In this document: one piece after another, positions 36,901-46,180 of the stretch
Numbering within the stretch: the stretch's first letter is position 1
Layout of the letters: every line of letters starts with the position of its first letter
Assembly (NCBI RefSeq): GCF_001702265.1
Contig: NZ_MAUE01000005.1
Location: 186,001-250,000 of the forward strand
Direction of reading: 5' to 3'
DNA from: Pseudomonas aylmerensis
Lineage (GTDB): Bacteria; Pseudomonadota; Gammaproteobacteria; Pseudomonadales; Pseudomonadaceae
Length of the DNA stretch: 64,000 nucleotides
Made by a program: the position numbers and the translations under genes
Notes under the pieces: generated by a model
What the model saw: only the letters and a program-made list of their open reading frames with translations
What the model was told of the DNA's origin: nothing
Database searches by the model: none

Positions 36901-37793
36901 CGGTGGACCCGACGGTGCAGGCCGACGAGAACGCCCCGGACCCATTGGCCGACGTCGACCCCAAGGACATTCCGGCCCTGGATATCGCGATTGATCAACT
37001 GTTCCAAGGGCCCGACCTTGTCGGGGCGTGGTCACTGAAAATCCGTCCGACCGCCAAGGGCCTGGCCTTCAACAACCTGGACCTGGGGCTCAAGGGCATG
37101 CAGCTCAAGGGCGCCGGTGGCTGGGAAGGTGCGCCGGGAGCCAGCGGCAGCTGGTACAAGGGCCGCCTGGATGGCAAGAACATCGGTGATGTGCTCAAGG
37201 GCTGGGGCTACGCGCCGACGGTCACCAGCAAGGACTTTCACCTGGATGTGGACGGTCGCTGGCCCGGTTCGCCGGCTTATGTCGGGCCGAAGCGTTTCTC
37301 CGGCAGCCTGGACGCGGCTTTCCGCAGCGGCCAGTTCGTTGAAGTGGAAGGCGGCGCCCAGGCGCTGCGGGTGTTTGGCCTGCTTAACTTCAACTCCATC
37401 GGCCGCCGTTTGCGCCTGGACTTCTCCGACCTGCTCGGCAAAGGCCTGAGCTATGACAGGGTCAAAGGCTTGTTGGCCGCCAGCAATGGCGTGTTCGTGA
37501 CCCGTGAGCCCATCACCATGACCGGGCCGTCGACCAACCTGGAGCTCAACGGCACCCTGGACCTGGTGGCCGATCGGGTCGACGCCAAGTTGCTGGTGAC
37601 CCTGCCCGTCACCAATAACCTCCCGATTGCTGCGCTGATCGTGGGGGCGCCGGCCATTGGCGGCGCGTTGTTCCTGATCGACAAGTTGATCGGCGACCGT
37701 GTGGCGCGCTTTGCCAGCGTGCAATACAAGGTGGAAGGCCCGTGGAAGGATCCAAAAATCACCTTCGACAAGCCATTTGAAAAACCAAACTGA
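33978..37793 (+). CDS. yhdP: YhdP family protein (AsmA-like phospholipid transporter)
   Basis: A 1271-residue envelope protein: one N-terminal membrane helix (GLGLCALLLVLAAVYVSLG) followed by a very long beta-rich periplasmic region. The C-terminal AsmA-like part (residues about 1080-1260) ends with the hydrophobic stretch NNLPIAALIVGAPAIGGALF. YhdP, TamB and YdbH form bridge-like conduits for phospholipids to the outer membrane in E. coli. The length matches (E. coli YhdP is about 1266). It lies 76 bp after rng. Confidence 0.93.
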   Translation: MERLIRFFAALTRWGLGLCALLLVLAAVYVSLGRELTPLVAEYRAEIEAKAQAAVDMPLQIGSLEGRWSGFAPVLLAHDVMVGEGSSALRLDQVEVVPDLWASLMAREVRIAHLEVSGLQLSVKEDKDGHWALQGLPVQDDQPLDPEQVLTRMQRVKRVSLLDSQVTLQPYGQAPLTLTYVGLSLHTGATRQRLDARLTLPDGQPLALSLRSRIRASQWKDGAVDAYLSLPQSDWTKWIPARLTQQWKLTQFKAGGEFWLSWGQRTVQSAVVRLNSPQVKGSYADRKPVHIENLALTAYVQRSESGLKVLFDSLAMNLGDTRWESRLQLQQSLPTDTAQEVWKLQADRLDLTPITPLLNALAPLPEGFAKTIEHLKATGLLRNVLVDFRPQDSTDQKVSFAANLERVGFDAYFGAPAARNVSGSISGDLGHGELRMDSKDFSLHLDPIFAKPWQYLQANARLTWKLDKQGFTLIAPYIKVLGEEGKIAADFLIRLYFDHTQEDYMDLRVGMVDGDGRFTPKYLPAVLSPALDEWLRTAILKGAVDQGFFQYQGSLNHDALPASRNISLFFKVHDAELAFQPGWPHVSKVKGEVFVEESGVRILASKGQLLDTKVKDVYVNIPHAPEGKDSHLLLTGEFAGGLGDGLKILQEAPIGTASTFAGWKGEGDLKGKLDLDIPLAKGTEPKIVVDFQTDKARLQLAEPTLDLTQLKGDFRFDSAKGLSGQNITAQAFDRPITAQIFADGKPGSISTRVTAKGQVTVKRLTDWLKISQPLPVSGDIPYQLQVNLDGADSQLMVSSNLKGVAVDLPAPFGMPASQGRDSTFRMTLQGAERRYWFDYGELANFTFAAPPEKFNDGRGELFLGDGDAVLPAGKGLRIRGVLSELDIDPWKKLVDRYAGKDPGGSAKQLLSGADFKVGKLTGFGTQFDQVSLQLDRKPAAWGLQLDSQQAKGTVNLPDAKGAPIAVNLQYVKLPAVDPTVQADENAPDPLADVDPKDIPALDIAIDQLFQGPDLVGAWSLKIRPTAKGLAFNNLDLGLKGMQLKGAGGWEGAPGASGSWYKGRLDGKNIGDVLKGWGYAPTVTSKDFHLDVDGRWPGSPAYVGPKRFSGSLDAAFRSGQFVEVEGGAQALRVFGLLNFNSIGRRLRLDFSDLLGKGLSYDRVKGLLAASNGVFVTREPITMTGPSTNLELNGTLDLVADRVDAKLLVTLPVTNNLPIAALIVGAPAIGGALFLIDKLIGDRVARFASVQYKVEGPWKDPKITFDKPFEKPN

Positions 37794-37841
37794 GAGCCTG
37801 TGGAGTAGCATGGCCGCATGCCTTCTATGGAGTAGCGGCCC

Positions 37842-38690
37842 ATGTCCTTTGCGGTAATTCAAATGGTCAGCCAGAGTGATGTGCTGGCCAATCTCGCCCA
37901 GGCCCGCCGTTTGCTGGAGCAAGCGGCGGCAGGCGGTGCGAAGCTGGCGGTACTGCCGGAAAACTTTGCCGCTATGGGCCGCCGCGACGTGGCCGCTATC
38001 GGTCGCGCCGAGGCATTGGGTGAAGGCCCGATCCTGCCATGGTTGAAACAGACCGCCCGCGACCTCACCTTATGGATAGTGGCCGGCACTGTACCGTTGC
38101 CGCCCAGGGACCATCCGGATGCCAAGGTCAATGCCTGCTCGCTGCTGATCGATGATCAGGGCGAGATCGCTGCACGCTACGACAAGTTGCACCTGTTCGA
38201 TGTGGATGTGGCGGATGCCCGGGGTCGTTATCGCGAATCCGACGACTATGCTTTCGGTGGCAACGTGGTGGTGGCGGATACGCCGGTGGGCCGGTTGGGC
38301 CTGACTGTGTGCTACGACCTGCGCTTCCCGGAGTTGTACAGCGAGTTGCGTGCGGCGGGGGCTGAATTGATTACGGCGCCCTCGGCCTTCACCGCAGTGA
38401 CCGGCGCCGCGCACTGGGACGTGCTGATTCGCGCACGCGCCATCGAGACCCAGTGCTACTTGCTGGCGGCAGCCCAGGGGGGCGTACATCCGGGCCCTCG
38501 GGAAACTTACGGCCACGCGGCGATCGTCGACCCGTGGGGGCGTGTGCTGACACAACAGGATCAAGGCGAAGCGGTGTTGCTGGCCGCACGCGACAGCAGT
38601 GAACAGGCGTCGATACGGGCGCGCATGCCGGTGGTCAACCATCGGCGCTTTTTCTCGCAGGGCGCGCAGCGACCTGCTTCAGAACGATGA
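37842..38690 (+). CDS. Carbon-nitrogen hydrolase (nitrilase superfamily)
   Basis: A 282-residue amidase of the nitrilase superfamily with the complete Glu-Lys-Cys triad: Glu40 (AVLPENFA), Lys115 (YDKLHLFDV) and Cys157 ([13 protein letters not shown]). The [11 protein letters not shown] segment and overall length place it near the Nit1/Nit2 branch, members of which hydrolyse deaminated glutathione. That substrate is a family-level inference. Conserved position between yhdP and tldD in pseudomonads. Confidence 0.9.
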   Translation: MSFAVIQMVSQSDVLANLAQARRLLEQAAAGGAKLAVLPENFAAMGRRDVAAIGRAEALGEGPILPWLKQTARDLTLWIVAGTVPLPPRDHPDAKVNACSLLIDDQGEIAARYDKLHLFDVDVADARGRYRESDDYAFGGNVVVADTPVGRLGLTVCYDLRFPELYSELRAAGAELITAPSAFTAVTGAAHWDVLIRARAIETQCYLLAAAQGGVHPGPRETYGHAAIVDPWGRVLTQQDQGEAVLLAARDSSEQASIRARMPVVNHRRFFSQGAQRPASER

Positions 38691-38706
38691 ATTTAAGGCC
38701 AAACCT

Positions 38707-40149
38707 ATGAGCGAGTTGTTGTCCTCAGTCAGTGAACACCTCCTGGCACCCGGTGGCGTGACCATCGAAAGTCTGCAAACCGTGCTCGGCGATCTGGCCG
38801 GGCCCGGCATCGACGCCGCCGACCTGTATTTCCAGGGGCAGATTTCCGAGTCCTGGGCGCTGGAAGATGGCATCGTCAAGGAAGGCAGTTTCAACCTCGA
38901 CCAAGGCGTGGGCGTACGTGCGCAGTCCGGTGAGAAAACCGGCTTCGCCTACAGCAATGCAATCACCCTGGAGGCCCTCGGATTGGCCGCGCGTGCTGCG
39001 CGTTCGATTTCCCGCGCCGGCCAGAACGGCACCGTGCAGGCGTTCAGCACCCAGGATGTGGCGCAATTGTATGCGCCGGATAACCCCCTGGAAGTGATCA
39101 GCCGCGCGGAAAAAGTCGATTTGCTCAAGCGTATCGATGCGGCCACCCGCGCCCTCGACCCGCGTATCCAGCAAGTCACCGTGAGCATGGCCGGTGTGTG
39201 GGAGCGCATCCTGGTGGCCTCCACCGACGGCGGCCTGGCGGCGGATGTGCGCCCGCTGGTGCGGTTCAATGTCAGTGTGATCGTCGAGCAGAACGGCCGT
39301 CGCGAGCGCGGCGGCCATGGCGGCGGCGGGCGTACCGACTACCGATATTTCCTCACCGATGACCGCGCCATGGGGTATGCCCGCGAGGCGCTGCGCCAGG
39401 CGCTGGTCAATCTGGAGGCGATTCCGGCACCGGCCGGCACGTTGCCGGTGGTGCTGGGATCGGGCTGGTCCGGCGTGTTGCTGCACGAAGCGGTCGGCCA
39501 TGGCCTGGAAGGCGACTTCAACCGCAAGGGCAGCTCCGCCTACAGCGGGCGCATGGGCGAGATGGTCGCGTCCAAGCTGTGCACGATTGTCGATGACGGC
39601 ACCCTTGCCGGTCGCCGTGGCTCGCTGAGTGTCGACGACGAAGGCACTCCGACCGAGTGCACCACCCTGATCGAAAACGGCGTGCTCAAGGGCTACATGC
39701 AAGACAAGCTCAACGCCCGCCTGATGGGCGTGGCGCGCACCGGTAACGGCCGTCGCGAGTCCTATGCGCACCTGCCAATGCCGCGCATGACCAACACGTA
39801 CATGCTCGGTGGCGAAAGCGATCCGGCGGAAATCATCGCCTCGGTGAAGCGCGGTATCTACTGCGCCAACCTCGGTGGCGGCCAGGTGGATATCACCAGT
39901 GGCAAGTTCGTGTTCTCCACCAGCGAGGCGTACCTGATCGAAGACGGCAAGATTACCGCGCCGGTCAAGGGGGCAACGTTGATTGGCAACGGCCCGGAAG
40001 CCATGAGCAAGGTGTCGATGGTCGGCAACGACCTGGCGCTGGACAGCGGCGTGGGCACGTGCGGGAAAGATGGGCAGTCGGTGCCGGTGGGTGTCGGCCA
40101 GCCAACGCTGAAGATTGATGCGATCACCGTGGGTGGCACGGGGTCGTAA
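38707..40149 (+). CDS. tldD: Metalloprotease TldD
   Basis: A 480-residue subunit of the TldD/TldE (PmbA) heterodimeric zinc protease. The metal-binding HExxxH motif appears as [14 protein letters not shown] (His-Glu-x3-His), typical of the TldD subunit. Family segments [15 protein letters not shown] and [15 protein letters not shown] are present. It processes modified peptides such as microcin B17 and the CcdA antitoxin in E. coli. The ATG at 38707 is chosen over an upstream frame that overlaps the nitrilase gene. The partner pmbA lies downstream beyond darP. Confidence 0.96.
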   Translation: MSELLSSVSEHLLAPGGVTIESLQTVLGDLAGPGIDAADLYFQGQISESWALEDGIVKEGSFNLDQGVGVRAQSGEKTGFAYSNAITLEALGLAARAARSISRAGQNGTVQAFSTQDVAQLYAPDNPLEVISRAEKVDLLKRIDAATRALDPRIQQVTVSMAGVWERILVASTDGGLAADVRPLVRFNVSVIVEQNGRRERGGHGGGGRTDYRYFLTDDRAMGYAREALRQALVNLEAIPAPAGTLPVVLGSGWSGVLLHEAVGHGLEGDFNRKGSSAYSGRMGEMVASKLCTIVDDGTLAGRRGSLSVDDEGTPTECTTLIENGVLKGYMQDKLNARLMGVARTGNGRRESYAHLPMPRMTNTYMLGGESDPAEIIASVKRGIYCANLGGGQVDITSGKFVFSTSEAYLIEDGKITAPVKGATLIGNGPEAMSKVSMVGNDLALDSGVGTCGKDGQSVPVGVGQPTLKIDAITVGGTGS

Positions 40150-40160
40150 GCCGTGGAGCG

Positions 40161-40185
40161 CCGGGTGGCGAAGGTCGCCACCCGG
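40161..40185. terminator. Hairpin between convergent tldD and darP
   Basis: A perfect 11-bp stem CCGGGTGGCGA / TCGCCACCCGG with a 3-nt loop lies in the 45-bp convergent gap. No T run follows on either strand, so efficiency is uncertain. Confidence 0.5.
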
Positions 40186-40194
40186 GGAAGGGGA

Positions 40195-40716
40195 TCAACG
40201 CAGGCCGCGTTGAGTCTCGTCCAGCTCACGGATGTACTTGAAGATTTTACGGCTGGTGGCCGGAGCCTTGTTTTGCGCCAGTTCGTGCTGGGCCTGACGA
40301 ATCAGGGAGCGCAGTTGCTGGCGGTCCGCGTCCGGATAATCCACTACAAACTTCTCCAGTACTGCGTCATCGCCCGAGATCAGGCGGTCACGCCAACGTT
40401 CCAGGTTATGGAAACGTTCGTTGTACTGGCGAGTGGAGGCATCGAGTTGATCGAGCAAGGTCAGAATGGCGTCAGTGTCCTGGTCGCGCATCAGTTTGCC
40501 GATAAACGAGATGTGCCGTTTACGCGCGATATTCGCGGTGTGCTTGGGCGCATCCGCCAGGGCCCGGCGCATTTCGTCGGTCAGTGGCAGTTTTGCAATC
40601 AAGTCCGGCTTGAGCGTTGTAAGGCGCTCGCCGAGGTCAACCAGAGCATGCAGCTCACGTTTGACCTGGGATTTGCTTTTCTCCCCATCGAGGGAGTCGT
40701 CGTAAGAATCAACCAT
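40195..40716 (-). CDS. darP: Ribosome maturation factor DarP (YjgA, DUF615)
   Basis: A 173-residue, highly charged helical protein. It begins [25 protein letters not shown] and contains the conserved [23 protein letters not shown] segment. DarP assists late 50S subunit assembly in E. coli. The ATG at 40716 is used rather than one five codons upstream, since family members begin at the acidic segment. It is on the opposite strand between tldD and pmbA, the usual pseudomonad arrangement. Confidence 0.92.
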   Translation of the reverse strand: MVDSYDDSLDGEKSKSQVKRELHALVDLGERLTTLKPDLIAKLPLTDEMRRALADAPKHTANIARKRHISFIGKLMRDQDTDAILTLLDQLDASTRQYNERFHNLERWRDRLISGDDAVLEKFVVDYPDADRQQLRSLIRQAQHELAQNKAPATSRKIFKYIRELDETQRGLR

Positions 40717-40824
40717 GGTGGCAGTCCGCAAAGAAACGCCGCCATGATAACCAGTCGGGGGCCGCTTGTCCGGCCCGGTCGCTCGATGGCCTTAACCGAA
40801 AGCAGAATTTGAGTGGAGAAAACC

Positions 40825-42171
40825 ATGAGTGCAGCCCAAAGCGTCGGTCCGCAAGCGTTACCGGCACTGCAGGAACAAGTCGAGCAGATCCTTGCCGAGG
40901 CCAAGCGCCAGGGGGCCAGCGCCTGTGAAGTTGCGGTGTCGCTGGAGCAGGGGCTTTCGACGTCGGTACGCCAGCGGGAAGTCGAAACCGTCGAATTCAA
41001 CCGTGACCAGGGCTTTGGCATCACCTTGTACGTGGGCCAGCGCAAGGGTTCGGCCAGCACTTCGGCGAGTGGTCCGGAGGCGATTCGCGAAACCGTGGCC
41101 GCCGCCTTGGCAATCGCCAAGCACACCTCCGAGGATGAAAGCTCGGGCCTGGCCGATAAAGCGCTGATGGCCAAGGACCTGAAGGACTTCGATCTGTTCC
41201 ACGCCTGGGACATCACGCCCGAGCAAGCCATCGAGCAGGCACTGACCTGTGAGGCGGCGGCGTTCGACGCTGATGCCCGCATCAAGAACGCTGATGGCAC
41301 CACGTTGAGCACCCATCAGGGCTGCCGCGTGTATGGCAACAGCCATGGTTTTATCGGCGGTTATGCATCCACTCGACACAGCTTGAGCTGCGTGATGATC
41401 GCCGAGGCCAATGGCCAGATGCAGCGTGACTACTGGTACGACGTGAACCGCCAGGGCGATTTGTTGGCGGATCCGGCCAGTATTGGCCAGCGCGCTGCAC
41501 AACGTGCCGCGAGCCGCCTGGGCGCGCGCCCGGTGCCGACGTGCGAAGTGCCAGTGCTGTTTTCCGCGGAGCTGGCCGGCGGCTTGTTCGGCAGTTTCCT
41601 GGGGGCGATTTCCGGTGGCAACCTGTACCGTAAATCATCGTTCCTGGAAGGTGCGATCGGCCAGCAGCTGTTTCCGGAGTGGCTGACCATCGACGAACGT
41701 CCGCACCTGATGCGGGCCATGGGCAGTTCGGCGTTCGACGGCGATGGCCTGGCGACTTATGCCAAGCCGTTCGTCGAGAAAGGTGAATTGGTGTCCTACG
41801 TGTTGGGCACCTACTCGGGCCGCAAGCTCGGCCTGCCGAGCACTGCCAACTCCGGTGGCGTACACAACCTGTTTGTCACCCACGGCGACGAAGACCAGGC
41901 GGCGTTGTTGCGGCGCATGGGCCGTGGCCTGCTGGTGACCGAGTTGATGGGCCAGGGCCTGAACATGGTCACCGGGGATTATTCGCGCGGTGCGGCGGGG
42001 TTCTGGGTCGAAAACGGCGAGATTCAATTTGCCGTCCAGGAAGTCACCATTGCCGGCAATATGCGCGACATGTTCAAGCAGATCGTTGCGGTCGGCAATG
42101 ATCTGGAACTGCGCAGCAACATTCGCACGGGTTCGGTATTGATCGAACGGATGACCGTCGCCGGCAGCTGA
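40825..42171 (+). CDS. pmbA: Metalloprotease PmbA (TldE)
   Basis: A 448-residue partner of TldD. It shares the fold but lacks the HExxxH zinc site, as expected for the TldE subunit. Recognisable stretches are VETVEFNRDQGFGITLYVGQ, LSTHQGCRVYGNSHGF and the C-terminal GEIQFAVQEVTIAGNMRDMF. The ATG at 40825 has GGAG at the right distance. It is followed by a strong terminator. Confidence 0.96.
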   Translation: MSAAQSVGPQALPALQEQVEQILAEAKRQGASACEVAVSLEQGLSTSVRQREVETVEFNRDQGFGITLYVGQRKGSASTSASGPEAIRETVAAALAIAKHTSEDESSGLADKALMAKDLKDFDLFHAWDITPEQAIEQALTCEAAAFDADARIKNADGTTLSTHQGCRVYGNSHGFIGGYASTRHSLSCVMIAEANGQMQRDYWYDVNRQGDLLADPASIGQRAAQRAASRLGARPVPTCEVPVLFSAELAGGLFGSFLGAISGGNLYRKSSFLEGAIGQQLFPEWLTIDERPHLMRAMGSSAFDGDGLATYAKPFVEKGELVSYVLGTYSGRKLGLPSTANSGGVHNLFVTHGDEDQAALLRRMGRGLLVTELMGQGLNMVTGDYSRGAAGFWVENGEIQFAVQEVTIAGNMRDMFKQIVAVGNDLELRSNIRTGSVLIERMTVAGS

Positions 42172-42189
42172 CCGTAGCGAGGTTCAACC

Positions 42190-42224
42190 AAAGCGCGTTA
42201 TCCCACGGATAGCGCGCTTTTTTT
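42190..42224 (+). terminator. Intrinsic terminator after pmbA
   Basis: AAAGCGCGTTATCC pairs with GGATAGCGCGCTTT (one wobble) around a CAC loop, followed by a T run. Confidence 0.9.
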
Positions 42225-42264
42225 ATGCCTGCCTGACAGGTGGATTACTCCGCCGCCATTGCGT

Positions 42265-42296
42265 TGATTCTCAATATCATTTAATAATAAATATCA
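42265..42296 (+). promoter_or_regulatory. Two tandem Fur boxes upstream of fagA-fumC-orfX-sodA
   Basis: TGATTCTCAATATCA (42265-42279) matches the 7-1-7 Fur consensus TGATAAT-N-ATTATCA at 11 of 14 positions. TAATAATAAATATCA (42282-42296) matches at 12 of 14. They overlap a plausible -35 (TTGATT, 42264-42269) and an A/T-rich -10 near 42285-42293. The orthologous P. aeruginosa operon is Fur-regulated. Confidence 0.75.
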
Positions 42297-42316
42297 TTAC
42301 CGAATGAGTGTGGATC

Positions 42317-42712
42317 ATGAGTTCTGTCCTGCATGAGGATCCGTACCTGGAGAGCTGGCGCTGGATGAGTCGTCAGATTCGCTGTGGCCTGGATCCGAAT
42401 GAACCTCGCCTGATCGAACATTACCTCAACGAAGGACGATACCTGGCGTGTTGCACGGCCACCCATCCGTGGACGATCGCTGAAACGTCATTCCGGCTGC
42501 TGATCGACACCGCCAGCGATATCGCCTTGCCCTGGCACTGGCGATCCCTTTGCCTGGACCAGGCCTGGCGCCCGCTGCGAGACCTGGAAAAGCTCTCCCG
42601 CTGTGCCTGCCGCCTCAAGCGCTGGCAGACCTTTGCCTGGCAATTGGCGACCTGCGAATTGCTGCCGTCTATTTCTCACTCCGACCTGGTGCAAGGATCT
42701 AACGATGAGTAA
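42317..42712 (+). CDS. fagA: Fur-associated small protein FagA
   Basis: A 131-residue Trp-rich soluble protein (YLESWRWMSRQIRCGL, THPWTIAETSFRLL, LPWHWRSLCLDQAWRPL) with several Cys residues. Its position ahead of fumC-orfX-sodA, behind Fur boxes, matches FagA of the P. aeruginosa operon. The biochemical function is not established. The ATG at 42317 follows two other in-frame codons and is the likeliest start. The stop overlaps the start of fumC by 8 bases. Confidence 0.8.
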   Translation: MSSVLHEDPYLESWRWMSRQIRCGLDPNEPRLIEHYLNEGRYLACCTATHPWTIAETSFRLLIDTASDIALPWHWRSLCLDQAWRPLRDLEKLSRCACRLKRWQTFAWQLATCELLPSISHSDLVQGSNDE

Positions 42713-44081
42713 CACCCGTATCGAACGCGACAGCATGGGCGAACTGCAGGTACCGGCCGAGGCCTTGTACGGTGCGCAAACCCAGCGCGCGGTGAACAAC
42801 TTTCCGATCAGCCATCAGCGCATGCCGGCGCAGTTCATCCGTGCCCTCATCCTGGCCAAGACCGCGGCCGCCAAGGTCAACGTCGACCTCAAGCAAATCA
42901 GCGAAGGGCAGGGCAAGGCCATCGTCGATGCCGCCCAGGGCTTGCTCGAAGGCGATTTCATGCAGCACTTCCCGGTGGACATCTTCCAGACCGGTTCCGG
43001 CACCAGCTCCAACATGAACGCCAACGAAGTGATCGCGACCCTCGCCAGCCGTTTGCTCGGCGAAGCGGTCAATCCCAATGATCACGTCAACTGCGGGCAA
43101 AGCAGCAACGACATCATCCCGACCACGATCCACGTCAGCGCCGCGCTGGTGCTGCACGAGCAAACGCTGCCGGCACTGCTGCACCTGGTACAGGTGATCG
43201 AGCAGAAGGCCGAAGAAGTCCATCCGTTCATCAAGACCGGCCGTACTCACCTGATGGACGCCATGCCCGTGCGCATGAGCCAGGTGCTCAACGGTTGGGC
43301 GCAGCAGCTCAAGGCCAATATCGGTCATTTGCAGGACCTGCTGCCGAGCCTGCAAGCCCTGGCCCAGGGCGGTACGGCGGTGGGCACCGGGATCAATGCG
43401 CACCCGGAATTTGCTGCACGCTTCAGCCAGCAACTGAGCAGCCTGACCGGCGTGAAGTTCATCCCGGGCAAGAACCTGTTCGCGTTGATTGGCTCCCAGG
43501 ACACCGCCGTCGCCGTCTCGGGCCAGTTGAAAGCCGTTGCCGTCTCGCTGATGAAAATCGCCAATGACCTGCGCTGGATGAACTCCGGCCCGCTCGCCGG
43601 CCTCGGAGAAATCGAACTGGAGGGCCTGCAGCCTGGCTCGTCGATCATGCCCGGCAAGGTCAATCCGGTGATCCCGGAAGCGACTGCGATGGTCGCCGCG
43701 CAGGTGATCGGCAACGACAGTGTGATCACCATCGCCGGCCAGTCGGGCAATTTCGAGCTGAACGTGATGTTGCCGATCATCGCGCAGAACCTGCTCGGCA
43801 GCCTGGAACTGCTGGCCAATTCCAGTCGCCTGTTGGCGGACAAGGCCATCGCCAGCTTCAAGGTCAACGAGGCCAAGCTCAAGGAAGCGCTCTCGCGCAA
43901 CCCGATCCTGGTCACCGCACTCAACCCGATCATTGGTTACCAAAAGGCCGCTGAAATCGCCAAGAAGGCCTATCAGCAAGGCCGCCCGGTGATTGATGTC
44001 GCCCTCGAGCACACCGACTTGCCGCGCAGCCAACTGGAGGTCCTGCTGGACCCGGAAAAGCTCACGGCCGGCGGCGTGTAA
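42705..44081 (+). CDS. fumC: Class II fumarate hydratase
   Basis: A 458-residue iron-independent fumarase interconverting fumarate and malate. Signatures are TGSGTSSNMNANEV, CGQSSNDIIPTTIH, KTGRTHLMDAMPV and the flexible catalytic loop GSSIMPGKVNPVIPEA. Expressed when iron is scarce, it replaces Fe-S fumarases and pairs logically with Mn-superoxide dismutase in the same operon. The frame is open upstream to 42603, but the ATG at 42705 matches the family N-terminus. Confidence 0.97.
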   Translation: MSNTRIERDSMGELQVPAEALYGAQTQRAVNNFPISHQRMPAQFIRALILAKTAAAKVNVDLKQISEGQGKAIVDAAQGLLEGDFMQHFPVDIFQTGSGTSSNMNANEVIATLASRLLGEAVNPNDHVNCGQSSNDIIPTTIHVSAALVLHEQTLPALLHLVQVIEQKAEEVHPFIKTGRTHLMDAMPVRMSQVLNGWAQQLKANIGHLQDLLPSLQALAQGGTAVGTGINAHPEFAARFSQQLSSLTGVKFIPGKNLFALIGSQDTAVAVSGQLKAVAVSLMKIANDLRWMNSGPLAGLGEIELEGLQPGSSIMPGKVNPVIPEATAMVAAQVIGNDSVITIAGQSGNFELNVMLPIIAQNLLGSLELLANSSRLLADKAIASFKVNEAKLKEALSRNPILVTALNPIIGYQKAAEIAKKAYQQGRPVIDVALEHTDLPRSQLEVLLDPEKLTAGGV

Positions 44082-44108
44082 TCACCGACACTGCTTTGGA
44101 GGCTCACC

Positions 44109-44552
44109 ATGGAGCATTGGAAACGCACGATCGAACGGGCCAATCGCTGCTTTATGCAGGGCGAGCTGGTAGACGCTCGCGAGGCCTATCTACAGGCCCT
44201 GGCCCTGGCTCAGGTGTTGTTCGAGCGCTGGGCGGATGCCGACGAAGCGGTGGCGGCTTGCGTCATTTCCCATCACAACCTGGCGGACCTGCACCTGCGC
44301 CTGAACCAGCCGGAGGAGAGCGCCGAATACCTTTGCGCCATCCACCAGCGCCTCTTGCAGACCATGCAGGACCCGCGCCTGAGCCCGCAATTGCGTGAAG
44401 CGGCCCTGCGCCAGAGCAGCAAGACCTACGTCGAGCTGTTGAATTTCATCAGCGACCACGGCGAGTACCCGCGTACTCATCGGCTGCTTGGCAGCACGGC
44501 GGCGCCCTCGGATGCGTCGACCCGCAACAGTCCTTATTACGGAGCACATTGA
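44109..44552 (+). CDS. OrfX of the fumC-sodA operon
   Basis: A 147-residue helical protein with a TPR-like look ([30 protein letters not shown], split here by [11 protein letters not shown], then [22 protein letters not shown]). It corresponds by position and size to orfX between fumC and sodA in P. aeruginosa. No catalytic motif is seen and the function is unknown. sodA starts one base after its stop. Confidence 0.8.
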   Translation: MEHWKRTIERANRCFMQGELVDAREAYLQALALAQVLFERWADADEAVAACVISHHNLADLHLRLNQPEESAEYLCAIHQRLLQTMQDPRLSPQLREAALRQSSKTYVELLNFISDHGEYPRTHRLLGSTAAPSDASTRNSPYYGAH

Positions 44553-44553
44553 A

Positions 44554-45165
44554 ATGTCCTACACCTTGCCTGCCTTGCCTTACGCCTACGATGCCCTGGA
44601 ACCGCATATCGATGCGCAAACCATGGAGATTCACTACACCAAGCACCACCAGACCTACATCAATAACCTCAATGCTGCGGTCGAGGGCACTGAGTTCGCC
44701 GGCTGGCCGGTAGAGAAACTGGTCTCCAGCGTGCAACAACTGCCGGAAAAACTGCGTGCGGCGGTCATCAACCAAGGCGGTGGCCACGCCAACCACTCGT
44801 TGTTCTGGGCGGTGATGTCGCCCAAGGGCGGCGGCAAGCCAGAAGGCGCGCTGGGCAAGGCCATCGACGAGCAACTGGGCGGTTTCGACAGCTTCAAGGA
44901 GGCGTTCACCAAAGCCGCGTTGACGCGTTTCGGCAGTGGCTGGGCCTGGCTGAGCGTGACACCGCAAAAGACCCTGGTGGTGGAAAGCAGTGGTAACCAG
45001 GACAGCCCGCTGATGAACGGCAATACGCCGATCCTGGGCCTGGACGTCTGGGAACACGCTTACTACCTGCTGTACCAGAACCGTCGCCCGGAATACATCA
45101 ATGCCTTCTACAGTGTTATTAACTGGCCGGAAGTTGCCGCGCGCTATCAGGCCGCCTTGGCCTGA
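44554..45165 (+). CDS. sodA: Superoxide dismutase [Mn]
   Basis: A 203-residue cytoplasmic Mn/Fe-family superoxide dismutase. Metal ligands by position are His27, His81, Asp164 and His168 ([25 protein letters not shown]). [16 protein letters not shown] together with GNQDSPL favours manganese, and linkage to an iron-starvation operon agrees. The start ATG at 44554 immediately follows orfX; the longer frame overlapping orfX was not used. Confidence 0.96.
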   Translation: MSYTLPALPYAYDALEPHIDAQTMEIHYTKHHQTYINNLNAAVEGTEFAGWPVEKLVSSVQQLPEKLRAAVINQGGGHANHSLFWAVMSPKGGGKPEGALGKAIDEQLGGFDSFKEAFTKAALTRFGSGWAWLSVTPQKTLVVESSGNQDSPLMNGNTPILGLDVWEHAYYLLYQNRRPEYINAFYSVINWPEVAARYQAALA

Positions 45166-45199
45166 TCTTCACCCTTCATAACCCGATCTAAGGCCGACT

Positions 45200-46093
45200 A
45201 TGGGCACGCAAACACTGGCGATCAGCAGCGGACGAATGTTTCGTTATGCGTTTGGCTCGCTGCTGCTATTGGCAGGTACTGCATTGTTGGTGGCCCATGG
45301 GCTGGCCTGGCTGGACCTGGAGCCGCGTATCTTGCGCGCCCTGCAGGGCGGGTCAATCTGTGCACTCGGCACGGCACTCGGCGCGGTGCCGGTGTTGGTG
45401 ATTCGGCGCATGCCGGTGGCGTTGAGCGATACATTGCTGGGCTTTGGCGCCGGGGTAATGCTGGCGGCGACGGCGTTTTCGCTGATCGTGCCGGGCATTG
45501 CCGCGGCTGAAGGCCTCGGGCTCTCGCCCTGGGGCGCCAGTGGCTTGATCAGCTTCGGCATCATGCTGGGTGCATTCGGGTTGTATCTGGTTGACCGCAA
45601 GGTCTCCGGCGCAAGCCCGGAAATGTTGGTGGGCACGCCGGACAACCCGGTGATCCCGCCGCGCATCTGGCTGTTCGTGTTTGCCATTATTGCCCACAAC
45701 ATTCCGGAAGGCATGGCGGTGGGCGTTTCCGCCGGCGGCGGCATGCCGGACGCCGATAGCTTGGCCATGGGTATTGCCTTGCAGGACGTGCCCGAAGGGC
45801 TGGTGATTGCGTTGGTATTGGCCGGGGCCGGGATGTCGCGGGTCAAGGCCTTCCTGATCGGAGCCGCGTCAGGCTTGGTGGAGCCGGTATTTGCAGTGCT
45901 TTGCGCATGGCTGGTGAGCCTGGCCGAGGTGCTGTTGCCGTTGGGCCTGGCCCTGGCTGCTGGGGCGATGCTGTTGGTGGTGACCCACGAAGTGATCCCG
46001 GAGTCGCGGCGCAATGGTCATGAGAAGCTCGCCAGCCTGGGATTGTGCATCGGGTTCTGCTTGATGATGGTGATGGATACAGCCCTGGGGTAA
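45200..46093 (+). CDS. ZIP family metal transporter
   Basis: A 297-residue membrane protein with about eight helices. It has the two ZIP metal-site helices: FAIIAHNIPEGMAVGVS (helix 4, HNxPEG) and GIALQDVPEGLVIAL (helix 5, where the usual HNxPEG is QDxPEG). The His-rich loop of many ZIPs is absent. It lies 34 bp after sodA, as in P. aeruginosa. Manganese or zinc uptake to supply the dismutase is an attractive inference, but specificity is unproven. Confidence 0.88.
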   Translation: MGTQTLAISSGRMFRYAFGSLLLLAGTALLVAHGLAWLDLEPRILRALQGGSICALGTALGAVPVLVIRRMPVALSDTLLGFGAGVMLAATAFSLIVPGIAAAEGLGLSPWGASGLISFGIMLGAFGLYLVDRKVSGASPEMLVGTPDNPVIPPRIWLFVFAIIAHNIPEGMAVGVSAGGGMPDADSLAMGIALQDVPEGLVIALVLAGAGMSRVKAFLIGAASGLVEPVFAVLCAWLVSLAEVLLPLGLALAAGAMLLVVTHEVIPESRRNGHEKLASLGLCIGFCLMMVMDTALG

Positions 46094-46105
46094 ACCGCTC
46101 CCGGT

Positions 46106-46174
46106 TAGGCGTCGGCTCGCCGGCGATCGGTCGCTGTCTTGAAGGACGCTATCGCCGGCAAGCCGGGCTCCTAC
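46106..46174. repeat. Degenerate REPIN
   Basis: GGCGTCGGCTCGCCGGCGA ... CGCCGGCAAGCCGGGCTCC is a worn inverted REP pair in the 87-bp convergent gap between the ZIP transporter and ptsO genes. Confidence 0.6.
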
Positions 46175-46180
46175 GGAAGG

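Noticed and set aside
42603..42704. Longer N-terminus for FumC
   Set aside because: It would overlap fagA heavily in another frame; the family start is at 42705.
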